From the NCBI GenBank assembly GCA_037045225.1, contig JBAOHZ010000005.1, forward strand, positions 1 through 26,018: DNA of 26,018 nucleotides. Direction: 5' to 3'. This stretch comes from Nitrospira sp. Its GTDB lineage: Bacteria > Nitrospirota > Nitrospiria > Nitrospirales > Nitrospiraceae. Shown here piece after piece: positions 7,971 to 14,465 of this stretch (position 1 is its first letter; every line of letters begins with the position of its first letter). The notes below the pieces were generated by a model. It did not search any database and had not been told where the DNA came from. It worked only from the letters and a program-made list of their open reading frames with translations. The translations under genes and the position numbers were made by a program.

Positions 7971-8020
7971 AATGCTTCTCCCTATTCGGATGTCCAGGAA
8001 CAGACGCATCGACTCACGCC

Positions 8021-9346
8021 TTACGTGGCGCGCTTCAAACTCAACATGTAACTGGTCAGGTCATTGAGCTGTTGATCCGTGAGCGGGAACTTCGGCATGA
8101 ACGATCCCGGCGACACGGACTGCGGATCGCGAAAATGCTTCAGATGCCAGGCTCGGTCCGGTCTCGTGTCCCCGATCGTGGACAGGTCCGGAGCGACGGC
8201 ACCCCCTTCTCCATGAATGCGATGACAGCCGACACAACCCAACTGAGCATAGATCGCTCGACCTTGTACGACGGCGGGATCGGTCCTCGGCACGGCATAG
8301 AGGTTCTTCATCGAGATACCCAGGAGACCGAACACGACCAGCAGAAATAACAGTCCGCTACCCAGAGCAACCGGTCGCCGAATGGGATTGCGCACGGAAT
8401 TGCGATCGATGAACGGCCAACACAACATGATCAGGATTACGCAGAGAGGCAGGACCCAGGTCGCAAGCGGCTCCAGCGGTCCATGCACGTATTTCAGGAG
8501 TTCATAATAGAAGAGGAAGTACCATTCTGGTACCGGCACGAAGCTCGTATCGGACGGATTGGCTTTATCCGTCAGAGGCAAGGGAATGCTGAACGCCAGC
8601 GCGGCGACGATAAGAAACACCGCAGCAATCACAACTGCATCCATGTAGACCTGGCGCGGCGCGAAGGTCTCACTGCCGAGCGACGCCCGATCGTCTGTCC
8701 ACGGTCCGGCCGGCCCGACTCGCCGCAGCACGAACAGATGCAGGGCGATCCCGCCGATCAGAATCGCCGGAAGGAATAACACGTGAATCGCGAAGAACCG
8801 TGAGAGCGTCAACGCGCCCAGGATTTCACCCCCGCGCAGGACACGCGACACAAAATCGCCGATGAGCGGAACGGTACCCGCCATATTGATGCCGATCTGC
8901 GTCGCCCAATAGGCGGTTTGATCCCACGGCAATAAGTAGCCGGTAAACGCAAAGGTCATGACGACGAGGAACAGCACCACCCCGACCATCCACATCACTT
9001 CGCGTGGCGTTTTATAGGCGCCGTAGAGAAACGTCTGAAGCATGTGGAGCCCGATCGCCACTACCATCGTCGACGCGCCCCAATGGTGAAGTCCTCGCAC
9101 AAACCAGCCAAACGTGATCTCGGTTTCAATGAATCTGATGCTGTCGTAGGCGTGGTCGGGCGTCGGCGCGTAATACAGCGCGAGGAACATGCCGGTGGCG
9201 GCTTGGAGGACGAACAGAAACAACGTCACGGAGCCGAACACGTAAATCCAGCTGGCGCCACCGGGAATCGGCTCATCGAGCAAGGTGCGCTGAACCGGTT
9301 TCAGGTTCAAACGACGGTCGAGCCAATCATACAGCCGTGACGACAT
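8021..9346 (-). CDS. Cytochrome b fused to a C-terminal cytochrome c domain (bc-type complex)
   Basis: This 441-residue integral membrane protein has the heme b ligand pairs His87/His101 and His188/His203, with 13- and 14-residue spacers. It has the quinol-site motif PEWY (273-276) in VPVPEWYFLFYYELLKY and about eight transmembrane segments. Residues 355-441 form a cytochrome c domain with CVGCH 371-375 and Met417 (SFMPKF). The cytochrome b half combines regions equivalent to b6 and subunit IV. The fused heme c presumably replaces a separate cytochrome c1. The Rieske gene ends 18 nt upstream. Together they should oxidise quinol, or run in reverse, and exchange electrons with periplasmic cytochromes. 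The fusion is complete, with no frameshift between the two domains. Confidence 0.96.
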   Translation of the reverse strand: MSSRLYDWLDRRLNLKPVQRTLLDEPIPGGASWIYVFGSVTLFLFVLQAATGMFLALYYAPTPDHAYDSIRFIETEITFGWFVRGLHHWGASTMVVAIGLHMLQTFLYGAYKTPREVMWMVGVVLFLVVMTFAFTGYLLPWDQTAYWATQIGINMAGTVPLIGDFVSRVLRGGEILGALTLSRFFAIHVLFLPAILIGGIALHLFVLRRVGPAGPWTDDRASLGSETFAPRQVYMDAVVIAAVFLIVAALAFSIPLPLTDKANPSDTSFVPVPEWYFLFYYELLKYVHGPLEPLATWVLPLCVILIMLCWPFIDRNSVRNPIRRPVALGSGLLFLLVVFGLLGISMKNLYAVPRTDPAVVQGRAIYAQLGCVGCHRIHGEGGAVAPDLSTIGDTRPDRAWHLKHFRDPQSVSPGSFMPKFPLTDQQLNDLTSYMLSLKRAT

Positions 9347-9364
9347 AGTCCTCGTGGGGGTGGG

Positions 9365-9916
9365 CTACAACTCCACACTCTGTGGAAGGCCGGATTTGAA
9401 GTCTTGATACATCACGAGGAGCCGGCCACCCTCCACCTTTGCGGGCAGCCTATCCAACGGACGCGGGGCGGGACCGCCCAGCACGTGACCGTTCACGTCA
9501 AACGAACTGCCGTGGCAAGGGCACAGAAACTTTTTTTCCGTCTCGTCCCAGCGATACCCGCATCCCAAATGTGTGCAGATCGGCGAAAACACCGTCACAT
9601 CACCTTGCGGTTGCTTCACCGCCCACACCGCTTTGTGCGACGTGGCTTCCAGCCAGCCGTCGCGAACGGTCGTGACATGGTCCAATTGTGCGGGACGCCC
9701 GACAGGCAAGGCATCGACAGGACCGACATCCACCCACGCCCGTCGGCGTCGCGTGAACGCCGGTGAAATCAGTGAACCGAGCAGCGGAATAGCCAATCCC
9801 ACGCCAACCACCGCGGCGGCGGCCACCGTCACCCAGTGAAAAAATGTCCGCCGCGACCCGACCGGTGTGGAAAACCCCGCCCCTTCACCCTCTTGCAATT
9901 CGTCCGGATCACTCAC
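9365..9916 (-). CDS. Rieske 2Fe-2S protein of the bc-type complex
   Basis: The product has 183 residues if translation begins at GTG 9916, which has GGAG 7 nt upstream. The ATG at 10009 would place the hairpin at 9955-9983 inside the coding region and has a poorer context. One N-terminal membrane anchor lies at about 24-50, preceded by SRRTFFHW, which resembles a Tat motif as expected for Rieske proteins. The cluster-binding boxes are CTHLGCG (114-120) and CPCHGSSF (132-139), giving two Cys and two His plus the disulfide cysteines. A GPAPRPL turn follows. It is the first gene of the cytochrome b-c operon and moves electrons from quinol to heme c. Confidence 0.94.
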   Translation of the reverse strand: MSDPDELQEGEGAGFSTPVGSRRTFFHWVTVAAAAVVGVGLAIPLLGSLISPAFTRRRRAWVDVGPVDALPVGRPAQLDHVTTVRDGWLEATSHKAVWAVKQPQGDVTVFSPICTHLGCGYRWDETEKKFLCPCHGSSFDVNGHVLGGPAPRPLDRLPAKVEGGRLLVMYQDFKSGLPQSVEL

Positions 9917-9954
9917 GTTCGCACTCCATCGTCTCGCTTGCGCCCGGAGCGAAA

Positions 9955-9983
9955 GGAGGGGAGCGGCCCTGCGGCTCCCCTCC
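9955..9983 (-). terminator. GC-rich hairpin between the CBS gene and the Rieske operon
   Basis: A perfect 10-bp inverted repeat (GGAGGGGAGC / GCTCCCCTCC) with a 9-nt loop lies downstream of the CBS-domain gene and upstream of the Rieske start on the minus strand. Only three T residues follow, so it is a weak intrinsic terminator or an attenuator rather than a strong stop. Confidence 0.55.
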
Positions 9984-10017
9984 CCTCCTCCGAAATCCAA
10001 ACTGTGCAATCGGGCTC

Positions 10018-10461
10018 TTAGGACGCCGGGTTCTCGATATCCAGCCCTAACCCGACCCAGGCCCGAAGCAAATCATGGCGCGTCAAGGTATATTGAATAA
10101 TCCCATCCTTCTCGACGGGAAGATTGAGCAACCGCTTGTCTTCCATGAGCTGCACGGCGTCATCGATCGATGTCTCGGCCGTGACCGTGATTCGATTCGT
10201 GACCATGACCGCTTCCACCGTCAGCTGATTTAAGTCCTTGCCCGACTGGAGCGCTTTCAATAAATCGAACTCACTGATAAACCCGACATACTGACCGGCA
10301 TCGTCGACCACAGGCGCACCTGGCGTGTGGGTCGTCAACAGATCCACAGCAACCCCCAGCGCATTTTGGTTTCGACGAACCCGCATCGTGTTGGTCCCTA
10401 CGATCTGCCCAACCGCCTTAAAACCACCCACAGGAACACCTGGTCTTGCTATCGTCGTCAT
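10018..10461 (-). CDS. Two-CBS-domain protein
   Basis: The product has 147 residues, almost entirely two CBS modules (about 20-75 and 83-138), recognised by GAPVVDDAGQYVGFISEFDLLKAL and by TSIDDAVQLMEDKRLLNLPV with DLLRAW. CBS pairs bind adenosyl ligands such as AMP and act as energy sensors or regulatory partners. No catalytic domain is attached. The ATG at 10461 has GGGGGAG 6 nt upstream; a longer frame to 10545 lacks such support. It lies 114 nt downstream of a DUF2892 gene and upstream of the Rieske operon. Its partner is unknown. Confidence 0.9.
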   Translation of the reverse strand: MTTIARPGVPVGGFKAVGQIVGTNTMRVRRNQNALGVAVDLLTTHTPGAPVVDDAGQYVGFISEFDLLKALQSGKDLNQLTVEAVMVTNRITVTAETSIDDAVQLMEDKRLLNLPVEKDGIIQYTLTRHDLLRAWVGLGLDIENPAS

Positions 10462-10575
10462 CGTTCGCTCCCCCTCCGATACTCCAGTGACGGAATTGTC
10501 ACCGGCCCCACTTCCATACGCTGCCCTGTCCACTCCGCAGCCCAAACGTCCTCTCGCAATATCGCTCGTACCGGA

Positions 10576-10797
10576 TTAGGATTTCTTTCCCGACCTCTCC
10601 ATCGAACAGGTATTGATCCCCAACAGCGTCCATACCGGACAGAAGCCCAATGCGCCTGTGACCAGCGCAATCGTTCCCATCGTCAGCGCAATTCCCGTAC
10701 CGACCGGCGGAAGGCCTGCAAAGGCGCCGATGCCGATCAACAACACTCCGAGCACAATCCGGACCGGTCGTTCAATCCCGCCTACATTGCATGACAT
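10576..10797 (-). CDS. DUF2892 (YgaP-type) small membrane protein
   Basis: The product has 73 residues with two hydrophobic helices (about 12-28 and 33-52). The pattern NVGGIERPVRIVLGVLLIGIG, then GTIALVTGALGFCPVWTLLGINTC, is characteristic of the DUF2892/YgaP transmembrane domain. In YgaP this domain is fused to rhodanese, a sulfur transferase; here it stands alone. Conserved cysteines are Cys3, Cys53 and Cys64. GGGAGG lies upstream of the ATG. The 271 nt upstream hold an unusual pair of direct repeats. A link to sulfur handling is suggested by the family and the neighbourhood but is not shown. Confidence 0.88.
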   Translation of the reverse strand: MSCNVGGIERPVRIVLGVLLIGIGAFAGLPPVGTGIALTMGTIALVTGALGFCPVWTLLGINTCSMERSGKKS

Positions 10798-10867
10798 AAT
10801 CTGCCCCCCCTCCCTGAGACGACGCTACCAGCTTCCAGCCATGAGCGTCCTGATTCAAAAAGTGTCG

Positions 10868-10928
10868 GCTCATCGTTCACTCGATGGGTATGAGTCACCA
10901 CATGGGGAAAGGATTCATCTTTTTCTCA
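10868..10928. repeat. 61-bp imperfect direct repeat, copy 1
   Basis: This unit begins GCTCATCG and ends TTCTCA. It matches the unit at 10944-11004 at 46 of 61 positions without gaps. The shared core words are GCTCATCG, TGGGTAT, AGTCA and GGATTCA. It sits about 70-130 nt upstream of the DUF2892 start. Confidence 0.75.
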
Positions 10929-10943
10929 TTTTTTTCTCAATCC

Positions 10944-11004
10944 GCTCATCGCTCGCCTAGTGGGTATAAGTCATCGCATCGGAAATGGATTCAATTTATT
11001 CTCA
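10944..11004. repeat. 61-bp imperfect direct repeat, copy 2
   Basis: This is the second unit of the pair, offset by 76 bp from the first with a 15-bp spacer. The differences are mostly transitions, consistent with an old duplication or with selection for only parts of the unit, such as two regulator sites. Confidence 0.75.
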
Positions 11005-11057
11005 ACTGGTTGCTCTCGATTCTCCGATGCCCCCCTCCTGCCGACACCTGCAGACTG

Positions 11058-11096
11058 ATCGCGGACCGCTACCTGACTATCGCAAACCGATACATG
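11058..11096. repeat. 21-bp-period tandem duplication across the stop of the c'-like cytochrome gene
   Basis: ATCGCGGACCGCTACCTG (11058-11075) and ATCGCAAACCGATACATG (11079-11096) agree at 14 of 18 positions with an exact 21-bp offset. The repeat spans the last codons of the cytochrome gene and its stop. On the minus strand the downstream copy reads as a near repeat of the C-terminal residues in the same frame, after the TAG. Confidence 0.5.
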
Positions 11097-11539
11097 TCGT
11101 GACAAGCGGTGCATCGCGCCGTCATACTGGACAGACGATTGAGGATTTGAAGGGAGGTCTCACCCTGCGCGATGCCATCCGCCAGCCGATCCATATCCTT
11201 GTGAATCGACATGCCCATTTGCTTAAATGTCAGCGGCAGTTTCAACATCACAGCGGGGTTCACATCGGCCGCCATTGCCATGCCAGCCGAGCGGGCTGTG
11301 GATTCAGCGGCCTTGAGGTTTTGATCTGGACTCCCTAACACCGTCACCACGCCATGCACCGTCTTGAGTAATTGTCGCATCTCTGCCAGGATCAGATCCC
11401 GCTCCGCCTGCGCCAGGACAATTTCCGTACGCCCATCGGTCCCAGGCCTCGTATGCCCTTGAACAAATAACGCCACCACCACACCCATCGTAACGATCCA
11501 CAACGCCGCCGTTCCCAAACCGATCACACGCCAGTTCAT
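11069..11539 (-). CDS. Membrane-anchored monoheme cytochrome, c'/c556-like
   Basis: The product has 156 residues with an N-terminal membrane anchor (about 5-27) and a helical body. A single heme site CTACH (143-147) lies only nine residues from the C-terminus, in MTARCTACHDMYRF. A C-terminal heme after a four-helix-like body is the arrangement of cytochrome c' and c556. Such proteins bind NO or CO, or transfer electrons. Overall similarity is weak, so the subclass is tentative. AAGGATGAT precedes the ATG. It lies 21 nt downstream of a small cytochrome c and is likely co-transcribed with it. Confidence 0.85.
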   Translation of the reverse strand: MNWRVIGLGTAALWIVTMGVVVALFVQGHTRPGTDGRTEIVLAQAERDLILAEMRQLLKTVHGVVTVLGSPDQNLKAAESTARSAGMAMAADVNPAVMLKLPLTFKQMGMSIHKDMDRLADGIAQGETSLQILNRLSSMTARCTACHDMYRFAIVR

Positions 11540-11560
11540 CAGATCATCCTTTCTATTTGA

Positions 11561-11926
11561 TTACGGGAGCGTGCGGATCGCGCTACTCCCAAGCACCCGT
11601 ACGTAGGCCGTGACGTCACGAATCTCTTCGTCGGAAAGAACAAACTTCCAGGCCCCCATGGCGGTGTCTTTCCGTCCGTCGTGAATAGCCTTCATGAGGG
11701 CGGCATCCAACTTCTCCTGTGTCGCAGGAGCACTGAGATCGGCGACCGGCGGGCTGAATTTCATATGCGCGTCGCCCTTTCCCTCGACCCCGTGGCAGCG
11801 GATACATAGATTGGTGTAGAGCACCTTCCCTTTCGCCGCATTCCCCCCGGCGGCAAACGAACCACTGCCGACCGCCGCCACGAGGAACATCGACAGGAGA
11901 ACCGGACCAGCGAGTCTGGCGTTCAT
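11561..11926 (-). CDS. Small monoheme cytochrome c (class I)
   Basis: The product has 121 residues with a signal peptide (about 1-26, cleavage near SFAAGG). It has CIRCH 41-45 followed by GVEGKGDAHM, and Met90 (DTAMGAW) as likely ligand. The C-terminal helix is IRDVTAYVRVL. Two adjacent ATGs occur, 11929 and 11926; the GGAG upstream is 6 nt from the second, so I use 11926. A much longer frame to 12187 exists but gives a signal peptide buried inside the protein, so I reject it. It resembles the small cytochrome c at 7620-7970 in size and layout. It precedes the c'-like cytochrome in a two-gene unit. Confidence 0.92.
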   Translation of the reverse strand: MNARLAGPVLLSMFLVAAVGSGSFAAGGNAAKGKVLYTNLCIRCHGVEGKGDAHMKFSPPVADLSAPATQEKLDAALMKAIHDGRKDTAMGAWKFVLSDEEIRDVTAYVRVLGSSAIRTLP

Positions 11927-12655
11927 CATTTTCTCCTTGGCAAACAACGGCCGTGCACCTGTTGCAGCCTCCACATCAAGCCATACGAGTGCGATCCTCG
12001 TGCCAGTTGGACGACAAGGGGCCACGGAGGAACCTGCAGTGAGAACCACCGATTCACGAAAAAAGCGAACGCATAGCCGAAAGTCGTGGAGAGAATCACC
12101 CCACCCCCCCGATCCCGGCTGGTGCAAGATGCCCCAATCTAGCAGGCGTCGGAACAGGCCGCCAGCGACGTGCCTCCCATGAAGCATGCGTCATGAGGCG
12201 TCTCTCGCGAACATCCCGCAGCCGGTTCTGCAACGCGTGACGAACGAGAAAGACGGCTCTTTGCGCATCCTGCGGGCGACGCTGACGCCGACACGGCACC
12301 TGAGTTGATCGCGACCTTTTGTGCACACACCGAGCATTTCCGCAGCCTGCCGGAGCGCGAGGTGATGGTGGATTCGAGGATCACGCGATGTGCGGACGTA
12401 ACGTCCTACTCGCGATCTGAATGTCCGCTGGGAGCGACACAGAATCTGTCAAGAGGTAAAAAGCCGCGCTGGTCGGCCATTAGAACCGAAACGGTCCGAG
12501 GAGGGTGTTATGCTTCCGCCTTCTACTCACGCACTACGCGACGGGTTGTAACCTGGTGAGGGGTGAATCATAAGCGTCGCTTGAACCGACGACCATATCC
12601 GGGACTCACGACATACAACTTCCCACTGGCGGTCCGCCAAGAAAGGGGTGCGTCG
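11927..12655. other. Large gap between divergent cytochrome c and YbaK genes
   Basis: These 729 nt lie between divergently transcribed genes and should hold promoters for both. No intact gene is recognised. On the minus strand a hydrophobic stretch (reads VILSTTFGYAFAFFVNRW, about 12050-12105) is in a different frame from an adjoining 76-codon open stretch (12096-12326). The two meet at a run of C at 12099-12110. This could be a decayed membrane-protein gene, but no family is recognised and coincidence is possible. Confidence 0.3.
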
Positions 12656-13138
12656 ATGGCCATCTCAGAGGTTCTCAAAGCGTATCTCGATCACGAACAT
12701 GTTCACTATGATGTGTTGCCTCACCCGGAAGCGTTTCGCGCCGCGCTCGTCGCACAGACACTTCGTACCCCGATGAAGGAAATCGCCAAAGTGGTGGTGG
12801 TCAAGGCGGATACCCGTTTCGTGATGACAGTCCTGCCGGCCAGTTGGAACGTGAATCTCCCCCGACTCCGCGATCTCTTGATGTCCCAGCATGTACGGCT
12901 CGCGACCGAGGATGAGATCAAAAACCTATTCCCCGATTGCGAGTTGGGTGCGATGCCTCCCTTCGGAAATCTGTATGGGCTTCATGTCTATGTGGATCAA
13001 TCACTGACGGAGGACGAGGAAATCACCTTTCAGGCCGGCACCCATTCCGACGCCATTCGCATGCGCTATTGGGACTTCGCGGCCCTCGTGTTCCCGGTGG
13101 TGACGGAATTTCACCAGATGTCCTCAGAGGTCGCGTGA
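12656..13138 (+). CDS. YbaK/ProX-type aminoacyl-tRNA deacylase domain protein
   Basis: The product has 160 residues, the only confident plus-strand gene. The YbaK fold is seen in LKAYLDHEHVHYDVLPHPEA (8-27), then MKEIAKVVVVKAD with the conserved lysine pair, then ELGAMPPFGNLYGLHVYVD. The last is the GxxPPFG signature of these editing domains, which hydrolyse mischarged aminoacyl-tRNA. The ATG at 12656 follows AAAGGGG by about 8 nt; an in-frame ATG 93 nt upstream lacks such a site. In many bacteria stand-alone members have uncertain specificity; this one is not assignable to YbaK (Cys-tRNAPro) or ProXp (Ala-tRNAPro) from sequence alone. Confidence 0.93.
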   Translation: MAISEVLKAYLDHEHVHYDVLPHPEAFRAALVAQTLRTPMKEIAKVVVVKADTRFVMTVLPASWNVNLPRLRDLLMSQHVRLATEDEIKNLFPDCELGAMPPFGNLYGLHVYVDQSLTEDEEITFQAGTHSDAIRMRYWDFAALVFPVVTEFHQMSSEVA

Positions 13139-13287
13139 TCATGTAGTGCCTGGCATCGACCGTAATGCGCGGTTTGTTTTCCCGCCTTCCTCCTCGGGCG
13201 CTGTCACACGGCGCAGGGTACCGAAGTCGGAATGAGCGAGCTGTGGCCCGGACCCGTTCCAGACAATCCGCTCATCGCGCGTCGCTC

Positions 13288-13722
13288 CTAATTGATGGTC
13301 GCTTCCAAACTCACACGCGTTTTCATCGAGTTGGAGATCAGGCAGTTGGCTTCCGCCTTTTCAATGAGCTCCTTCGCTTTTGCGGCATCGCTCCCTGACT
13401 GCAGCGCGATGTGTGGGCGTAACGTAATCACCGTGACCTGAAACTTTCCGTCCACGAGTTCCAGACGCCCCTCCGCCTCGCACTGATAGGACGTGAACGC
13501 CAACCCGGCCCGTTCGGCGACGGCCAGAAATGTGGTCATCAGGCAAATATTGGCCGCCGCCACATACAAGTCTTCCGGCGACCAGATGCCGTCATGCCCC
13601 TTGAACTCCGGAGGGGTCGCGACCTGGATATCCGGCTTTCCCTCACACGTGATCGTGCCCTTTTTCTGTCCTGTCCACTTCACCGCCGTTCGATACGTAT
13701 AGACCTTGCTGCGAACTTCCAT
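13288..13722 (-). CDS. OsmC-family peroxiredoxin-like protein
   Basis: The product has 144 residues. Family features are WSPEDLYVAAANICLMTTFLAVAER, with Cys60 at the start of the central helix, and EKAEANCLISNSMKT with Cys127. These are the two redox cysteines of OsmC/Ohr-type hydroperoxide reductases. The ATG at 13722 follows GGAGGGAG closely; a 49-codon extension upstream has a polar, low-complexity translation and is unlikely. It differs clearly from the OsmC protein in the sorA operon (about one third of residues at best in the motif blocks), so it is not a recent duplicate. It is transcribed convergently with the YbaK gene. Confidence 0.92.
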   Translation of the reverse strand: MEVRSKVYTYRTAVKWTGQKKGTITCEGKPDIQVATPPEFKGHDGIWSPEDLYVAAANICLMTTFLAVAERAGLAFTSYQCEAEGRLELVDGKFQVTVITLRPHIALQSGSDAAKAKELIEKAEANCLISNSMKTRVSLEATIN

Positions 13723-14048
13723 CGCTCCCTCCGGATTAGCTTGTGGATTGTGAGTCAGTGACCGACGATGAGACGTGCCCTTCAGCGAAACCAGCGGAAC
13801 ACGAGAGGACTCCCGGGACCAGACCTCACGCGAAGACGCTGAAGCCGGTCTCACCCTTGAAGCAACCATTCACCTCGGCCATGTGACGGCGACGCCTTGC
13901 GCGCCTCACGTTACCATAAACCGATCGGACGAACCGGACAAGGCCATCCAGAACATCAAGGGCTTCGCTCGCCACACCTAAACCGGACGTCACCCAACGT
14001 GATCGCAACAGCGAATGAGTGATCCGGATATCTTCGGCACCACCTACC
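13723..14048. other. Gap upstream of the second OsmC gene
   Basis: These 326 nt lie between the end of rnk and the start of the OsmC gene. No recognisable gene is present. A plus-strand open frame (13775-13981) covers much of it but has no ribosome binding site and no recognised family. The OsmC promoter should lie in the left part. Confidence 0.4.
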
Positions 14049-14465
14049 CTAGAGATGGTAATCGCCTGCGGCTTCGGGTTGGTACAGGATCTCACTGATA
14101 CGCACAGTTCGCACCCCGGCCGGCACGGGCCAATCCACTGTCTCGCCCGCCCGCACCCCCAACAGGGCCGTCCCGATCGGCGCAAGGATGGAGAGCTTCT
14201 TCTCCGGGATGCTGGCATCGGAAGGAAACACCAACGTATAGACAGTCTCCGTACCTGTATCGACGTCTTGTATCCGGACTTGTGAGTTCATCGTCACCAC
14301 ATCCTTGGGAATGGCGGATGGATCGACGACATGGGCACGATCGAGCTCATGTTCTAACGTATCCAAGTGATCCCGGTCTCGCGCCCCAACACGGAGGCGA
14401 GCCTTCAGGACATCTCTGAGACGAGTCACATCGAATTCCGTAATATAGATATCGCGCTGTTTCAT
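14049..14465 (-). CDS. rnk: Rnk-like regulator of nucleoside diphosphate kinase (GreA/B C-terminal domain)
   Basis: The product has 138 residues. The N-terminal coiled coil (RDVLKARLRVGARDRDHLDTLEHELDRA, about 17-44) is followed by a FKBP-like GreA/GreB C-terminal domain: IPKDVVTMNSQVRIQD, YTLVFPSDASIPEKKLSILAPIGTALLG, WPVPAGVRTVRISEI. Rnk proteins contact RNA polymerase near the secondary channel, affect NDP kinase levels and lack the long Gre coiled coil. The start overlaps the stop of the universal stress protein gene by 4 nt (ATGA), so the two are translated together. GAGTAG lies just upstream of the start, within the preceding gene. Confidence 0.93.
   Translation of the reverse strand: MKQRDIYITEFDVTRLRDVLKARLRVGARDRDHLDTLEHELDRAHVVDPSAIPKDVVTMNSQVRIQDVDTGTETVYTLVFPSDASIPEKKLSILAPIGTALLGVRAGETVDWPVPAGVRTVRISEILYQPEAAGDYHL

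Larger units (their letters stand above)
10798..11068. promoter_or_regulatory. Gap upstream of the DUF2892 gene
   Basis: No gene is seen in these 271 nt. They hold two 61-bp imperfect direct repeats and should contain the minus-strand promoter of the DUF2892 gene. The rest shows no clear terminator for the upstream cytochrome gene. Confidence 0.45.

Noticed and set aside
11927..12187. N-terminal extension of the small cytochrome c at 11561-11926
   Set aside because: It would bury the signal peptide after 87 residues, and a good ribosome binding site lies at the shorter start.
13232..13275. ATGAGCG / CGCTCAT inverted repeat between the convergent YbaK and OsmC genes
   Set aside because: The arms are only 7 bp with a 30-nt loop and there is no T-run, so it is too weak to call a terminator.
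13775..13981. Plus-strand open frame of 68 codons ending FARHT
   Set aside because: It has no ribosome binding site and no recognised family, and lies in the region upstream of the minus-strand OsmC gene. It could be a relic, but the evidence is too thin.
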